A program made the translations under genes and the position numbers. A DNA stretch of 34,350 nt from Alphaproteobacteria bacterium UBA2784 (GTDB lineage: Bacteria > Pseudomonadota > Alphaproteobacteria > Micropepsales > Micropepsaceae), in assembly GCA_002352285.1 (NCBI GenBank), contig DEIC01000116.1:242-34591 (forward strand), written 5' to 3'. This document shows, piece after piece, positions 24,560 through 34,350 of this stretch (within the stretch, counting starts at the first letter, position 1; each line of letters begins with the position of its first letter). Below the pieces are notes generated by a model that saw only the letters and a list, made by a program, of their open reading frames with translations, was not told where the DNA came from and did no database searches.

Positions 24560-25036
24560 TCAGACGAACGCGACCTTGATGATCTCGTAGGAGCGTGCGC
24601 CGCCCGGTGCGGCCACCTCCACGCTGTCGCCAACCGTTTTGCCGATCAGCGCGCGCGCCAGCGGCGATGAGATCGAGATGCGCTTCTGTTTCACATCCGC
24701 TTCATAGTCGCCGACGATCATGTAGGTCGATTTCGCGTCCGTGTCTTCGTCCACCAGCGTGACGGTTGCGCCGAAGCGCACGATCTTGCCAGTGAGCTTC
24801 GCGGGGTCGATCACCTGCGCGCGCGCCAGGATGTCATCAAGCTCGAGGATGCGGCCTTCGATAAAGCCCTGACGCTCTTTCGCCGCGTGATATTCCGCGT
24901 TCTCGCTCAGATCGCCGTGGGCGCGCGCCTCGGCAATGGCCTTGATGATGGCGGGGCGCTCCTCGTGCTTGAGGCGGCGCAGCTCCTCTTCCATCCGGGC
25001 AAGGCCAGGGGCAGTCATCGGCACCTTGTCGCTCAT
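24560..25036 (-). CDS. greA: Transcription elongation factor GreA
   Basis: GreA stimulates RNA polymerase to cleave backtracked transcripts. The 158-residue product is of family length. The N-terminal coiled coil (about 1-75) includes LARMEEELRRLKHEERPAIIKAIAEARAHGDLSENAEYHAAKE, whose loop carries the acidic Asp/Glu tip residues that reach the active site. The C-terminal FKBP-like domain includes ISISSPLARALIGKTVGDSVEVAAPGGARSYEI. It is 122 bases downstream of carB on the same strand, so it can be read from the carAB promoter or from its own in that gap; a conserved carAB-greA order is common in alphaproteobacteria. Confidence 0.96.
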   Translation of the reverse strand: MSDKVPMTAPGLARMEEELRRLKHEERPAIIKAIAEARAHGDLSENAEYHAAKERQGFIEGRILELDDILARAQVIDPAKLTGKIVRFGATVTLVDEDTDAKSTYMIVGDYEADVKQKRISISSPLARALIGKTVGDSVEVAAPGGARSYEIIKVAFV

Positions 25037-25158
25037 CTCTGCAAGCTCTTTCAGGCGAGGGGAAAAGCGGGAAATGCCAGCCCGCGCCGCGACGCAAGCG
25101 TCTGCGGCCTCAAGGCTGGCACCGGAAAGTTAACGCATGGGGCGATGGCCCCTTGCCC

Positions 25159-28100
25159 CTAACTGTAGGATTGGAGGGGCGCGACTTCAAGACTGCCCGA
25201 CCGCACCGAGGCGATGCCCTGGGTCGCAGCAATGGCGCCCGCCACGGTCGTGTAATAGGGGATTTTCAGCATCAGGGCCGAGCGGCGGATCGACATTGAG
25301 TCCTTCAGGGCCTGCACGCCTTCGGTCGTGTTGAAGACCAGATGGACGTTGCCGTTTTTCATTTCATCCACAATGTGGGGGCGGCCCTCCAGCACCTTGT
25401 TGACGACTGCAACGTCGAGGCCCTGATCCTTCAGGAACTTCTGGGTGCCGCGGGTGGCAATCACCTTGAAGCCCATGTCGAGCAGCTGGCGCACGGGCGC
25501 AATCACGGCATCCTTGTCGTCATTCTTGACCGAGACAAACACGGTCCCCGATTGCGGCACCTTGGTGCCGCCGCCGATCTGGCTCTTGGCGAAGGCGCGG
25601 TCGAAACTGGTGTCGAGGCCCATGACTTCGCCGGTCGATTTCATTTCGGGGCCGAGCACGGTGTCCACGCCGGGGAAGCGCGCGAAGGGGAAGACCGCTT
25701 CCTTGACCGCGATATGCTTCAGGACTTTGCGCTTCAGATTGAACGAGGCGAGTGCTTCACCCGCCATCACGCGCGCGGCGATGGCGGCAAAGGGATAGCC
25801 GACGGTCTTGGCGACAAACGGCACGGTTCGGCTCGCGCGCGGATTGACCTCCAGCACATAGATGTCATTGCCCTGCACGGCGAACTGCACATTCATCAGA
25901 CCGACGACATTCAACGCGCGGGCAAGCGCCACCGTCTGGCGTTCGATCTCGGCGACAATCGCGGGTGCGAGCGAGTGGGTGGGCAGTGAGCAGGCGCTGT
26001 CGCCGGAGTGGATGCCCGCCTCCTCGATGTGCTCCATCACGCCTGCGATGAACACGTCGTTGGCATCGGCAATCGCATCGACATCCACCTCAACGGCATG
26101 GTTGAGGTAATGGTCGATCAGAACCGGATTGTCGCCAGTGATGAGGAAAATGTCGGTGGAAGCCAGCGCGTCGCGCATCTCCGGCTCGTCGCGCACGATC
26201 TTCATGCCGCGGCCACCCAGCACATAAGACGGGCGGATGACGACCGGATAGCCGATCTCTGCGGCGATCTGATAGATGCCCGCCTCCGTCATTGCGGTGC
26301 CGTTCTTCGGCTGACGCAGACCGGTTGCATTCAACACTTCCTGAAAACGCTTGCGGTCTTCGGCGGCGTCAATCGCATCGGGCGAGGTGCCAAGGATCGG
26401 AATGTTGGCGGCCTGAAGAGCGTGGGCAAGCTTCAGCGGTGTCTGGCCGCCAAACTGCACAATGACGCCTGCGAGCGTGCCCCTCGACTGTTCCACACGA
26501 CAGATCTCGATCACGTCTTCGGCAGTCAGCGGCTCGAAGTAGAGGCGATCAGATGTGTCGTAGTCGGTAGAGACGGTTTCCGGGTTGCAGTTGACCATGA
26601 TGCTCTCTGCGCCCGCCTCGCGCATGGCGAAGGCGGCGTGGACGCAGCAATAGTCAAACTCGATGCCCTGACCGATGCGGTTGGGGCCGCCGCCCAGGAT
26701 CATCACCTTGCGGCGCGCGCTGGGCTCCGCCTCGCACTCAACATGACCGCCCGCAGGCATCTCATAGGTCGAATACATATAGGGCGTTTTGGCGGCGAAC
26801 TCGGCGGCGCATGTGTCGATGCGCTTGAAGACTGGATGGATGTTCAGCGCTGTGCGGCGTGCGGCCACCTGCGCCTCGGTCATACCGGAAAGTTTTGCAA
26901 GGCGCTTGTCGGCAAAGCCCATGGCTTTGAGCGCACGCAATTCTTCTGCGTCATCGGGCAGGCCATGGGCGCGCACGCCATTTTCTGCATCAATGATCTC
27001 GCGCATGCGTTCGATGAACCACGGATCAAAGGCGCAGGCCGCGTGAATGTCATCCGTGCTCATGCCATGGCGCAGCGCCTGCGCAACGACACGAATGCGA
27101 TCAGGCGTGGGTTTCGCCAAAGCGGCGCGGATGGCATTGGCATCATCGCCACGGCCAAGGCCCGCAATCTCGATCTCATCAAGACCAGACAGTCCGGTTT
27201 CGAGTGAGCGCAGCGCCTTTTGCAGCGATTCATGGAAGGTGCGGCCAATCGCCATCGCCTCGCCAACGGATTTCATCGAGGTTGTCAGGCCATCATCGGC
27301 GCCGGAGAATTTTTCAAAGGCAAAGCGCGGAATTTTGGTGACAACGTAATCAATCGTCGGCTCGAACGACGCAGGCGTTGCGCCCGTAATGTCGTTCATC
27401 AGCTCGTCCAGCGTATAGCCGACGGCCAGCCGCGCGGCGACCTTGGCAATCGGAAAGCCGGTCGCCTTGGAGGCAAGGGCCGACGAGCGCGAGACGCGCG
27501 GGTTCATCTCGATCACGACGAGGCGGCCATCGCGCGGGTTGACCGCGAATTGTACGTTCGAGCCGCCGGTCTCCACGCCGATCTCGCGCAAACACGCAAT
27601 CGAGGCGTTGCGCATGATCTGGTATTCGCGGTCGGTCAGCGTGAGGGCAGGGGCAACCGTGATGGAGTCGCCCGTGTGCACGCCCATCGGGTCGATGTTT
27701 TCGATGGAGCAGATGATGATGCAGTTGTCGGCGCGGTCGCGCACGACTTCCATCTCGTACTCTTTCCAGCCGAGAACAGATTCCTCGACCAGCACTTCAC
27801 CCACCGGCGAGGCATCAAGGCCGCGCTCGATGATGGCCTCGAACTCCTCCACATTGTAGGCGATGCCGCCGCCCAGACCGCCCAGCGTGAAGCTGGGGCG
27901 GATGATGGCGGGGAGTTTCACGAACTCCAGCGCGGCGCGCGCCTCGGCCATCGACGTTGCGATGCGCGAGCGCGGCGACTCGAGGCCAATGCGGTCCATC
28001 GCATCACGGAAGAGGAGACGGTCTTCGGCCTTTTCAATCGCCTCGGCCTTGGCGCCGATCAGCTCCACGCCATAGCGTTCCAGCACGCCCTGCTTGACGA

Positions 28101-28419
28101 GCGACATGGCGGTATTGAGCGCCGTCTGTCCGCCCATCGTCGGCAGGATGGCAAAGCCACCTTTCACCAGCGGGCGTTCGCGCGCGATGATCTTTTCAAC
28201 GAACTCGGGCGTGATCGGTTCGATGTAGGTCGCGTCGGCCACGCCGGGATCGGTCATGATCGTGGCGGGGTTCGAGTTGACGAGGATGATGCGATAGCCC
28301 TCGGCCTTCAGCGCCTTGCAGGCCTGCACGCCGGAATAGTCGAACTCGCACGCCTGCCCGATGACGATGGCGCCAGCGCCGATGATGAGAATGGCTTCAA
28401 TGTCTGTGCGGCGGGGCAT
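25159..28419 (-). CDS. carB: Carbamoyl-phosphate synthase large chain
   Basis: CarB makes carbamoyl phosphate from bicarbonate, ammonia (from CarA) and 2 ATP for arginine and pyrimidine synthesis. The 1086 residues show two homologous ATP-grasp halves: the first with ILIIGAGAIVIGQACEFDYSG at the N-terminus and the glycine-rich SFTLGGLGGGIAYN, the second with MILGGGPNRIGQGIEFDYCCVHAA and SYVLGGRGMKIV. An oligomerisation domain lies between them, and the C-terminal MGS-like allosteric domain (from about residue 940) has FKVIATRGTQKFL. The ATG at 28419 is 2 bases after the carA stop. An upstream in-frame extension overlaps carA and is rejected. Length is within the usual range. Confidence 0.98.
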   Translation of the reverse strand: MPRRTDIEAILIIGAGAIVIGQACEFDYSGVQACKALKAEGYRIILVNSNPATIMTDPGVADATYIEPITPEFVEKIIARERPLVKGGFAILPTMGGQTALNTAMSLVKQGVLERYGVELIGAKAEAIEKAEDRLLFRDAMDRIGLESPRSRIATSMAEARAALEFVKLPAIIRPSFTLGGLGGGIAYNVEEFEAIIERGLDASPVGEVLVEESVLGWKEYEMEVVRDRADNCIIICSIENIDPMGVHTGDSITVAPALTLTDREYQIMRNASIACLREIGVETGGSNVQFAVNPRDGRLVVIEMNPRVSRSSALASKATGFPIAKVAARLAVGYTLDELMNDITGATPASFEPTIDYVVTKIPRFAFEKFSGADDGLTTSMKSVGEAMAIGRTFHESLQKALRSLETGLSGLDEIEIAGLGRGDDANAIRAALAKPTPDRIRVVAQALRHGMSTDDIHAACAFDPWFIERMREIIDAENGVRAHGLPDDAEELRALKAMGFADKRLAKLSGMTEAQVAARRTALNIHPVFKRIDTCAAEFAAKTPYMYSTYEMPAGGHVECEAEPSARRKVMILGGGPNRIGQGIEFDYCCVHAAFAMREAGAESIMVNCNPETVSTDYDTSDRLYFEPLTAEDVIEICRVEQSRGTLAGVIVQFGGQTPLKLAHALQAANIPILGTSPDAIDAAEDRKRFQEVLNATGLRQPKNGTAMTEAGIYQIAAEIGYPVVIRPSYVLGGRGMKIVRDEPEMRDALASTDIFLITGDNPVLIDHYLNHAVEVDVDAIADANDVFIAGVMEHIEEAGIHSGDSACSLPTHSLAPAIVAEIERQTVALARALNVVGLMNVQFAVQGNDIYVLEVNPRASRTVPFVAKTVGYPFAAIAARVMAGEALASFNLKRKVLKHIAVKEAVFPFARFPGVDTVLGPEMKSTGEVMGLDTSFDRAFAKSQIGGGTKVPQSGTVFVSVKNDDKDAVIAPVRQLLDMGFKVIATRGTQKFLKDQGLDVAVVNKVLEGRPHIVDEMKNGNVHLVFNTTEGVQALKDSMSIRRSALMLKIPYYTTVAGAIAATQGIASVRSGSLEVAPLQSYS

Positions 28420-28421
28420 GG

Positions 28422-29588
28422 CTAGTTCCGCTTCTCCATCGCATCGGCAAAACGCTTGAAGAGATAATGGCTGTCCTGCGGGCCGGGGGAAGCCTCCGGG
28501 TGGTATTGCACGCTGAAGACGGGGCGGTCGGTAAACGCAAGGCCGCAATTTGTGCTATCGAACAACGACACATGCGTTTCCTTCACGTTGGCGGGCAGTG
28601 TGGCCGCATCCACCGTGAAGCCGTGGTTCATCGAGGTGATCTCGACCTTTTCGGTCGTCAGGTCTTTCACGGGATGATTGGCGCCGTGATGGCCCTGATG
28701 CATCTTCTTCGTGCGTGCGCCCGCGGCCAGCGCCAGCATCTGATGGCCAAGGCAGATGCCGAACACCGGAATGGACGAATTGATGAGCGCCTTGATGACG
28801 GGCACCGCATAGGTTCCGGTTGCGGCCGGATCGCCGGGGCCGTTCGACAGGAAAATGCCGTCGGGCTTGTGGCGCAGCACATCTTCGGCACTGGCAGAGG
28901 CGGGCACGACAATGACTTCCGCGCCAATCGCGCCGAGCGAGCGCAGGATGTTGCGCTTGATGCCATAGTCGATGGCGACGACTTTGAACTTCGGCTTTTC
29001 CACTTTGGCAAAGCCCTTGCCATGCGCCCACAGGCCCTCGGCGAGTGCGTAGCTCTGCGTGCAGGTCACATCCTTGGCGAGGTCCATGCCGACAAGGCCG
29101 GGCCAGTCGCGCGCCATCTTGAGAAGGGCGGGCACATCAAACTTGCCGTGAGGATCGTGGGCGATCACGCCGTTGGGCATGCCGTTCTCGCGGATGAAGC
29201 GTGCGAGCCTGCGCGTATCAATGCCGGAAATGCCGATGATGTTGCGCGATGCCGCCCAGGCGGGCAGGGGCGTGGCGTTGCGGTAGTTGGACGGCGCCGT
29301 GACGGGCGCGCGCAGGATCATGCCGCGCACGACAGGATTGGCGCTCTCGTCATCCTCGGCGTTGGTGCCGACATTGCCGATATGGGGAAAGGTGAAAGCG
29401 ATAATCTGACCCGCGTAAGACGGGTCGGTCAGGATTTCCTGATAGCCGGCCAGCGCCGTGTTGAAGCAGATCTCGCCCACTTTCACGCCGGTGGCGCCAA
29501 AGCCCTCGCCCTCAAAGACCTGCCCGTCGGCAAGAACGATGAGTCCTGTCGGCGCCCTTCTGGCTGGTCTCGTTGCGGGTGCCGTCAT
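28422..29588 (-). CDS. carA: Carbamoyl-phosphate synthase small chain (glutamine amidotransferase)
   Basis: CarA hydrolyses glutamine and channels ammonia to CarB. The 388-residue product has the N-terminal CPSase_sm_chain domain (GEICFNTALAGYQEILTDPSYAGQI, FPHIGNVGTNAEDDES) and a class I glutamine amidotransferase domain with the nucleophile Cys279 in FGICLGHQM and the His/Glu pair in YHPEASPGPQDS. The start at 29588 follows GGAGAACACGC, a good ribosome-binding site, and gives a short Ala/Arg-rich lead-in; in-frame ATGs upstream add about 40 residues with no homology. It heads the carA-carB-greA unit. The region upstream (29589-29857) is a divergent promoter region with yqeY; a pyrimidine or arginine control element could not be recognised. 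Confidence 0.97.
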   Translation of the reverse strand: MTAPATRPARRAPTGLIVLADGQVFEGEGFGATGVKVGEICFNTALAGYQEILTDPSYAGQIIAFTFPHIGNVGTNAEDDESANPVVRGMILRAPVTAPSNYRNATPLPAWAASRNIIGISGIDTRRLARFIRENGMPNGVIAHDPHGKFDVPALLKMARDWPGLVGMDLAKDVTCTQSYALAEGLWAHGKGFAKVEKPKFKVVAIDYGIKRNILRSLGAIGAEVIVVPASASAEDVLRHKPDGIFLSNGPGDPAATGTYAVPVIKALINSSIPVFGICLGHQMLALAAGARTKKMHQGHHGANHPVKDLTTEKVEITSMNHGFTVDAATLPANVKETHVSLFDSTNCGLAFTDRPVFSVQYHPEASPGPQDSHYLFKRFADAMEKRN

Positions 29589-29770
29589 GCGTGTTCTCCA
29601 GCCGCGCGCGCCCATGGCTTCGCGCCCGGAAAACGGGGGCTGGCGAAGACAGGCGACTCGGTTTGTGAGGCGAAGTCGAAGCTGTAAATCAGAGGACGGG
29701 GGGCGCGTCAAGCATCTCGCTAGAAAGCTTTTCCAAGCAATTACAACGCGTTACGAGATTGCGTGTTGCA

Positions 29771-29799
29771 TTGCGAAATGGACATGCTTGGATTAAAGT
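29771..29799 (+). promoter_or_regulatory. Candidate promoter for yqeY-dnaG-rpoD
   Basis: TTGCGA (29771-29776) and TAAAGT (29794-29799) are 17 bases apart, in the relatively A+T-rich part of the 269-base divergent gap. The -35 half keeps TTG and the -10 matches TATAAT at four of six positions. Transcription would begin about 52 bases before the yqeY start. No equally good carA promoter was found in the opposite direction. Confidence 0.35.
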
Positions 29800-29857
29800 C
29801 CCCGCCTTTCGCAGGTACCCGGCCCGGCCGGTCTGCCCCACTGATTGCAGTTATCCC

Positions 29858-30331
29858 ATGTCCAGCTCTTCTGCCCTTCGCACCCTGTTTTCGGATGCGC
29901 TCAAAGACGCACTCAAGGCGCGCGAGGCCCGCAAGGTTTCGACGCTGCGCCTGATCCTTGCTGCGCTGAAGGACCGTGACATTGCCGCCCGCACCGAGTC
30001 CAACCGCGAGGGCGTGGGCGATGACGACATTCTGGCGCTCCTCCAGAAGATGATCAAACAGCGCGATGAAGCCATCGAGACCTATGAGACGGCGGGCCGC
30101 ATCGATCTGGCCGAGCAGGAGCGCGAAGAACGCGCGATCATTTCGTCGTACCTGCCCAAGCAGATGAATGCTGATGAGGCGCGCTCGGCGATTTCGGAAC
30201 TGATCTCTGAACTCGGCGCCAAGGGCCTGCGTGACATGGGCCGCACGATGAACGAGCTGAAGTCGCGTTTTGCCGGAAAGATGGATTTCGGCAAGGCCAG
30301 CGCGATGGTCAAGGAATTGCTGACCGCCTGA
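29858..30331 (+). CDS. yqeY: GatB/YqeY domain protein
   Basis: A 157-residue protein of the YqeY family, related to the C-terminal tail of GatB that contacts tRNA. The N-terminal helical region (LRTLFSDALKDALKAREARKVSTLRLILAALKDRDI) and the C-terminal helical DMGRTMNELKSRFAGKMDFGKASAMVKELL are typical. Free-standing YqeY has no proven role; it may bind tRNA or amidotransferase partners. It is the first gene upstream of dnaG-rpoD, where many alphaproteobacteria place it instead of rpsU. The ATG at 29858 is preferred over an in-frame GTG/ATG leader; no clear Shine-Dalgarno is seen. Confidence 0.92.
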   Translation: MSSSSALRTLFSDALKDALKAREARKVSTLRLILAALKDRDIAARTESNREGVGDDDILALLQKMIKQRDEAIETYETAGRIDLAEQEREERAIISSYLPKQMNADEARSAISELISELGAKGLRDMGRTMNELKSRFAGKMDFGKASAMVKELLTA

Positions 30332-30338
30332 CGTTTCT

Positions 30339-30365
30339 GCCTGTCCCGGCCTTTTCCGGGCAGGC
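30339..30365 (+). promoter_or_regulatory. Hairpin between yqeY and dnaG
   Basis: GCCTG-T-CCCGG (30339-30349) can pair with CCGGG-CAGGC (30356-30365) across a six-base loop, with one bulged T. No T-run follows, so it is not a standard terminator; it may be a processing site or partial attenuator ahead of dnaG, whose ribosome-binding site GGAGG follows at 30373. Confidence 0.4.
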
Positions 30366-30383
30366 GATGCCCGGAGGCTCCTG

Positions 30384-32354
30384 ATGGCGTTGCCCGACAG
30401 CTTCATCGAAGAGGTGCGCGCGCGCACCCGCATCGTTGAAGTCGTCGGCGCGCGTGTAAAGCTTTCGCGCCGCGGCCGCCAGCACTGGGGTCTCTGCCCC
30501 TTCCACAATGAAAAGACGCCCAGCTTCTCGGTCAGCGAGGAGCGCGGCTTCTATCACTGCTTCGGCTGTGCGGCGCATGGCGATGCGTTCCGCTTTTTGA
30601 TGAATACGGAGGGTCTTTCCTTCCGCGAATCCGTGGTGCGGCTGGCTGAGCGGGCGGGCCTGCGCGTGCCCGACGAGACGCCGGAAGATCGCGCGCGCGA
30701 GGAAGAGCGCAAGACATCGCTTGATGTGCTGGAAGAGGCATGCGCGTTCTTTGAAGCGCGCCTGAAGGAAAAGGATGCGGGGCCAGCACGCGCCTATCTG
30801 CGCTCGCGCGGGCTTAATGCCGAAACCGTATCGGCCTTCCGCATCGGCTATGCGCCCGACAGCCGGATTGCATTGAAGGCCCATCTTGCAGCCAAAGGCA
30901 TCTCGCAGGCCCAGATGGCCGAAGCCGGATTGCTGACGCGGCCGGAGGAGGGTGAGCCGGGCGATCTTTTCCGCAACCGCATCACTTTTGCGATCCGCGA
31001 CCAGCGCGGCAAGGTTGTCGGTTTTGGCGCCCGCACGCTGTTGCCGGATGGCAAGCCGAAATATCTCAACTCGCCAGACAGCGCCGTCTTCCACAAGGGC
31101 CAGACGCTTTTCAATATCGACAAGGCGCGCAAGGCAGCGTTCGAGCGTCAGGCTGTCATCGTGGTTGAAGGCTATCTCGACGTGATTGCGCTGGCGCAAG
31201 CGGGCATTGCGCATGCGGTTGCGCCACTGGGCACAGCGCTGACCGAAGAGCAGCTGATCCTTCTCTGGAAAATGGCGCCGGAACCGTTTGTCTGTCTTGA
31301 TGGCGATGCGGCAGGCCAGAAGGCCGCTGCGCGCGCCATGGAACGCGCGATCCCGATGCTGCGCGCGGGCCAGTCGCTGCGTTTCGTGATGATGCCGGAA
31401 GGTGTCGATCCTGATGATCTCGTGCGCAAGCAGGGGATCGGTGCGATGCAGAAGGCGCTGGATGGCGCCAAGCCCCTCATCGACATGTTGTGGGAGACGC
31501 AGGTTTCCGGCGCCGACATCTCGACGCCAGAGCGTCGCGCAGCGCTGGAGGGCAAGCTCCTCTCGCTGGTGAGCGGCATCGGTGACGAGACCGTGCGGGA
31601 GCATTACCGGCGGGAGCTGAAGGATCGCCTGTTCGGCCTGTTCCGCCCTTCCAGACCTGCCGCAGGCGCGCGCGAGGGCAGGGCAAGCCCGTCATCGCAG
31701 CGCCGGAGCAGCCAGGGTTGGGGGGGCGCCAGCACCCGCACCGGCAATGGCCGGGAAAGGTTTGGCCGGTTCGAGCCAGAGCCGCCCAATCCGGCAAGTC
31801 TTAAATCCTCGTCGCTGGCGCAGCGGGCGCGGGCGCAGGAAAATGGCCGGAAATCTGCGGAAATTCCGGCGCGCGCGAGCCTGCTTCTGGCGATCCTTGT
31901 GCGTCATCCGTGGCTTCTTGATCGCCATTATGAAGAGGTGGAGCAGCTTTCCTTCGCCGAAGGCCCCGCCGAGCAGCTGCGGCACGAGCTTTTGGCCATG
32001 GCGGCCAGCCGGGCGGCAAGCGGGGAAGCGCTTGACACGGCAGCCGTTCAAGACCATTTGGCACGTTTGGGATTTGCCCTGGACAAGCCGCCTTTGACCG
32101 CGACGCCGCTCTCCGTCTTCCCGTTTCTGGCCGAAAACGCCGAACCGGGCCTTGCCGAAGAGGGCTGGCGCGAAACCCTGTTGCTCCACCGCCGGGTGAC
32201 CGTGCTGGAGGAGGAGCTGCGGGCGGCGCGTCAGGCCTATGCGGCAAATGCCAATGAAGATACGGAAGCGCGGCTGCGTCTGGCCGAACGTGAACTGGAG
32301 CGGATGAGCGAAGAGGATCGCGCAAAGCACGCCCAGGACGGCATCGTTTTCTGA
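30384..32354 (+). CDS. dnaG: DNA primase
   Basis: DnaG makes RNA primers for replication with DnaB. The 656 residues contain the CHC2 zinc domain (C38, H41, C59, C62 in LCPFHNEKTP and YHCFGCAAHGD), the RNA-polymerase basic region (GYAPDSR, RNRITFAIRDQRGKVVGFGAR), and the TOPRIM fold with VVEGYLDVIAL (acidic Glu) and CLDGDAAGQKAA (the DxD-like pair). A low-complexity Ser/Arg/Gly linker (about residues 420-490) precedes the C-terminal DnaB-binding domain with a helical end. The ATG at 30384 has GGAGG at suitable spacing. It is second in the yqeY-dnaG-rpoD operon; rpoD follows after a 56-base gap. No fault in catalytic residues is seen. Confidence 0.97.
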   Translation: MALPDSFIEEVRARTRIVEVVGARVKLSRRGRQHWGLCPFHNEKTPSFSVSEERGFYHCFGCAAHGDAFRFLMNTEGLSFRESVVRLAERAGLRVPDETPEDRAREEERKTSLDVLEEACAFFEARLKEKDAGPARAYLRSRGLNAETVSAFRIGYAPDSRIALKAHLAAKGISQAQMAEAGLLTRPEEGEPGDLFRNRITFAIRDQRGKVVGFGARTLLPDGKPKYLNSPDSAVFHKGQTLFNIDKARKAAFERQAVIVVEGYLDVIALAQAGIAHAVAPLGTALTEEQLILLWKMAPEPFVCLDGDAAGQKAAARAMERAIPMLRAGQSLRFVMMPEGVDPDDLVRKQGIGAMQKALDGAKPLIDMLWETQVSGADISTPERRAALEGKLLSLVSGIGDETVREHYRRELKDRLFGLFRPSRPAAGAREGRASPSSQRRSSQGWGGASTRTGNGRERFGRFEPEPPNPASLKSSSLAQRARAQENGRKSAEIPARASLLLAILVRHPWLLDRHYEEVEQLSFAEGPAEQLRHELLAMAASRAASGEALDTAAVQDHLARLGFALDKPPLTATPLSVFPFLAENAEPGLAEEGWRETLLLHRRVTVLEEELRAARQAYAANANEDTEARLRLAERELERMSEEDRAKHAQDGIVF

Positions 32355-32410
32355 ATACCCCCCTTTCTTTGCCCGCCAATCAGCCGGGCGCCTGACTGCA
32401 AGCAGACACA

Positions 32411-34350
<1,940 letters not shown>

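Noticed and set aside
25139..25152. Terminator between carB and greA
   Set aside because: The GGGGC/GCCCC stem is only 5 bp with no T-run, so read-through from carB into greA is likely.
27220..28425. Long open frame antisense to carB
   Set aside because: The opposite strand encodes a full CarB with intact motifs; the antisense product is Arg/His/Asp-rich with no recognisable domain, as expected for a shadow frame in GC-rich DNA.
30309..31604. Long open frame antisense to dnaG
   Set aside because: DnaG on the plus strand has all catalytic motifs; the antisense translation is low in hydrophobic pattern and lacks any family features.

Overview
The window looks like a GC-rich alphaproteobacterial chromosome. 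It carries an alphaproteobacterial-type RpoD, a carAB locus divergent from yqeY-dnaG-rpoD, an ELM1/Lrp/TrxB neighbourhood, and housekeeping repair genes uvrC and uvrB. Gene content is loosely reminiscent of the Caulobacterales/Hyphomonadaceae; that placement is an inference from gene order and protein style, not a measured relationship. Coding density is very high, many genes overlap by 1-4 bases, and no tRNA, rRNA, CRISPR array, insertion sequence, integrase or phage gene was seen.

Layout. 1-2765 (minus strand): 5' part of uvrC, then an operon read GST, pteridine-reductase-like SDR, folB. 2798-3966: a membrane protein of unknown function behind a good promoter, facing a small secreted protein. 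4036-6846 (minus): cspA with its terminator and a leader hairpin, then uvrB. 6906-7044: a complex palindromic intergenic repeat. 7071-9810: a lipocalin lipoprotein divergent from an ABM monooxygenase, an anchored SRPBCC-GyrI fusion and a secreted GyrI-like protein. 9872-12311: a DUF3052 protein overlapping an alkyl-DHAP-synthase-like flavoenzyme, then a DUF486 membrane protein. 12292-14754: an anchored secreted protein, an aspartate aminotransferase and a Cys-containing secreted protein with a Pro-rich repeat tail.

14812-16196 (minus): two overlapping DUF4328-type membrane paralogues in a stretch that looks less GC-rich. 16372-20170: an EF-G-like GTPase lacking the catalytic His, msrP without msrQ, and a HAD phosphatase. 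20171-24556: trxB and an ELM1-family protein (minus), divergent from an Lrp regulator, an MFS transporter and a small membrane protein. 24560-29588 (minus): carA-carB-greA. 29771-34350 (plus): yqeY-dnaG-rpoD, the alphaproteobacterial form of the macromolecular-synthesis operon; rpoD runs off the window.

Most of this is ordinary core genome. No obvious defence, secretion or biosynthetic system is present. The observations most worth following are: the cluster of envelope proteins with hydrophobic-ligand folds (lipocalin, START-like, GyrI-like) at 7071-9810; the EF-G paralogue with Ser in place of the GTPase His; the histone-H1-like extension on RpoD; the palindromic mosaic next to uvrB; and the possible Tat-lipoprotein form of MsrP.
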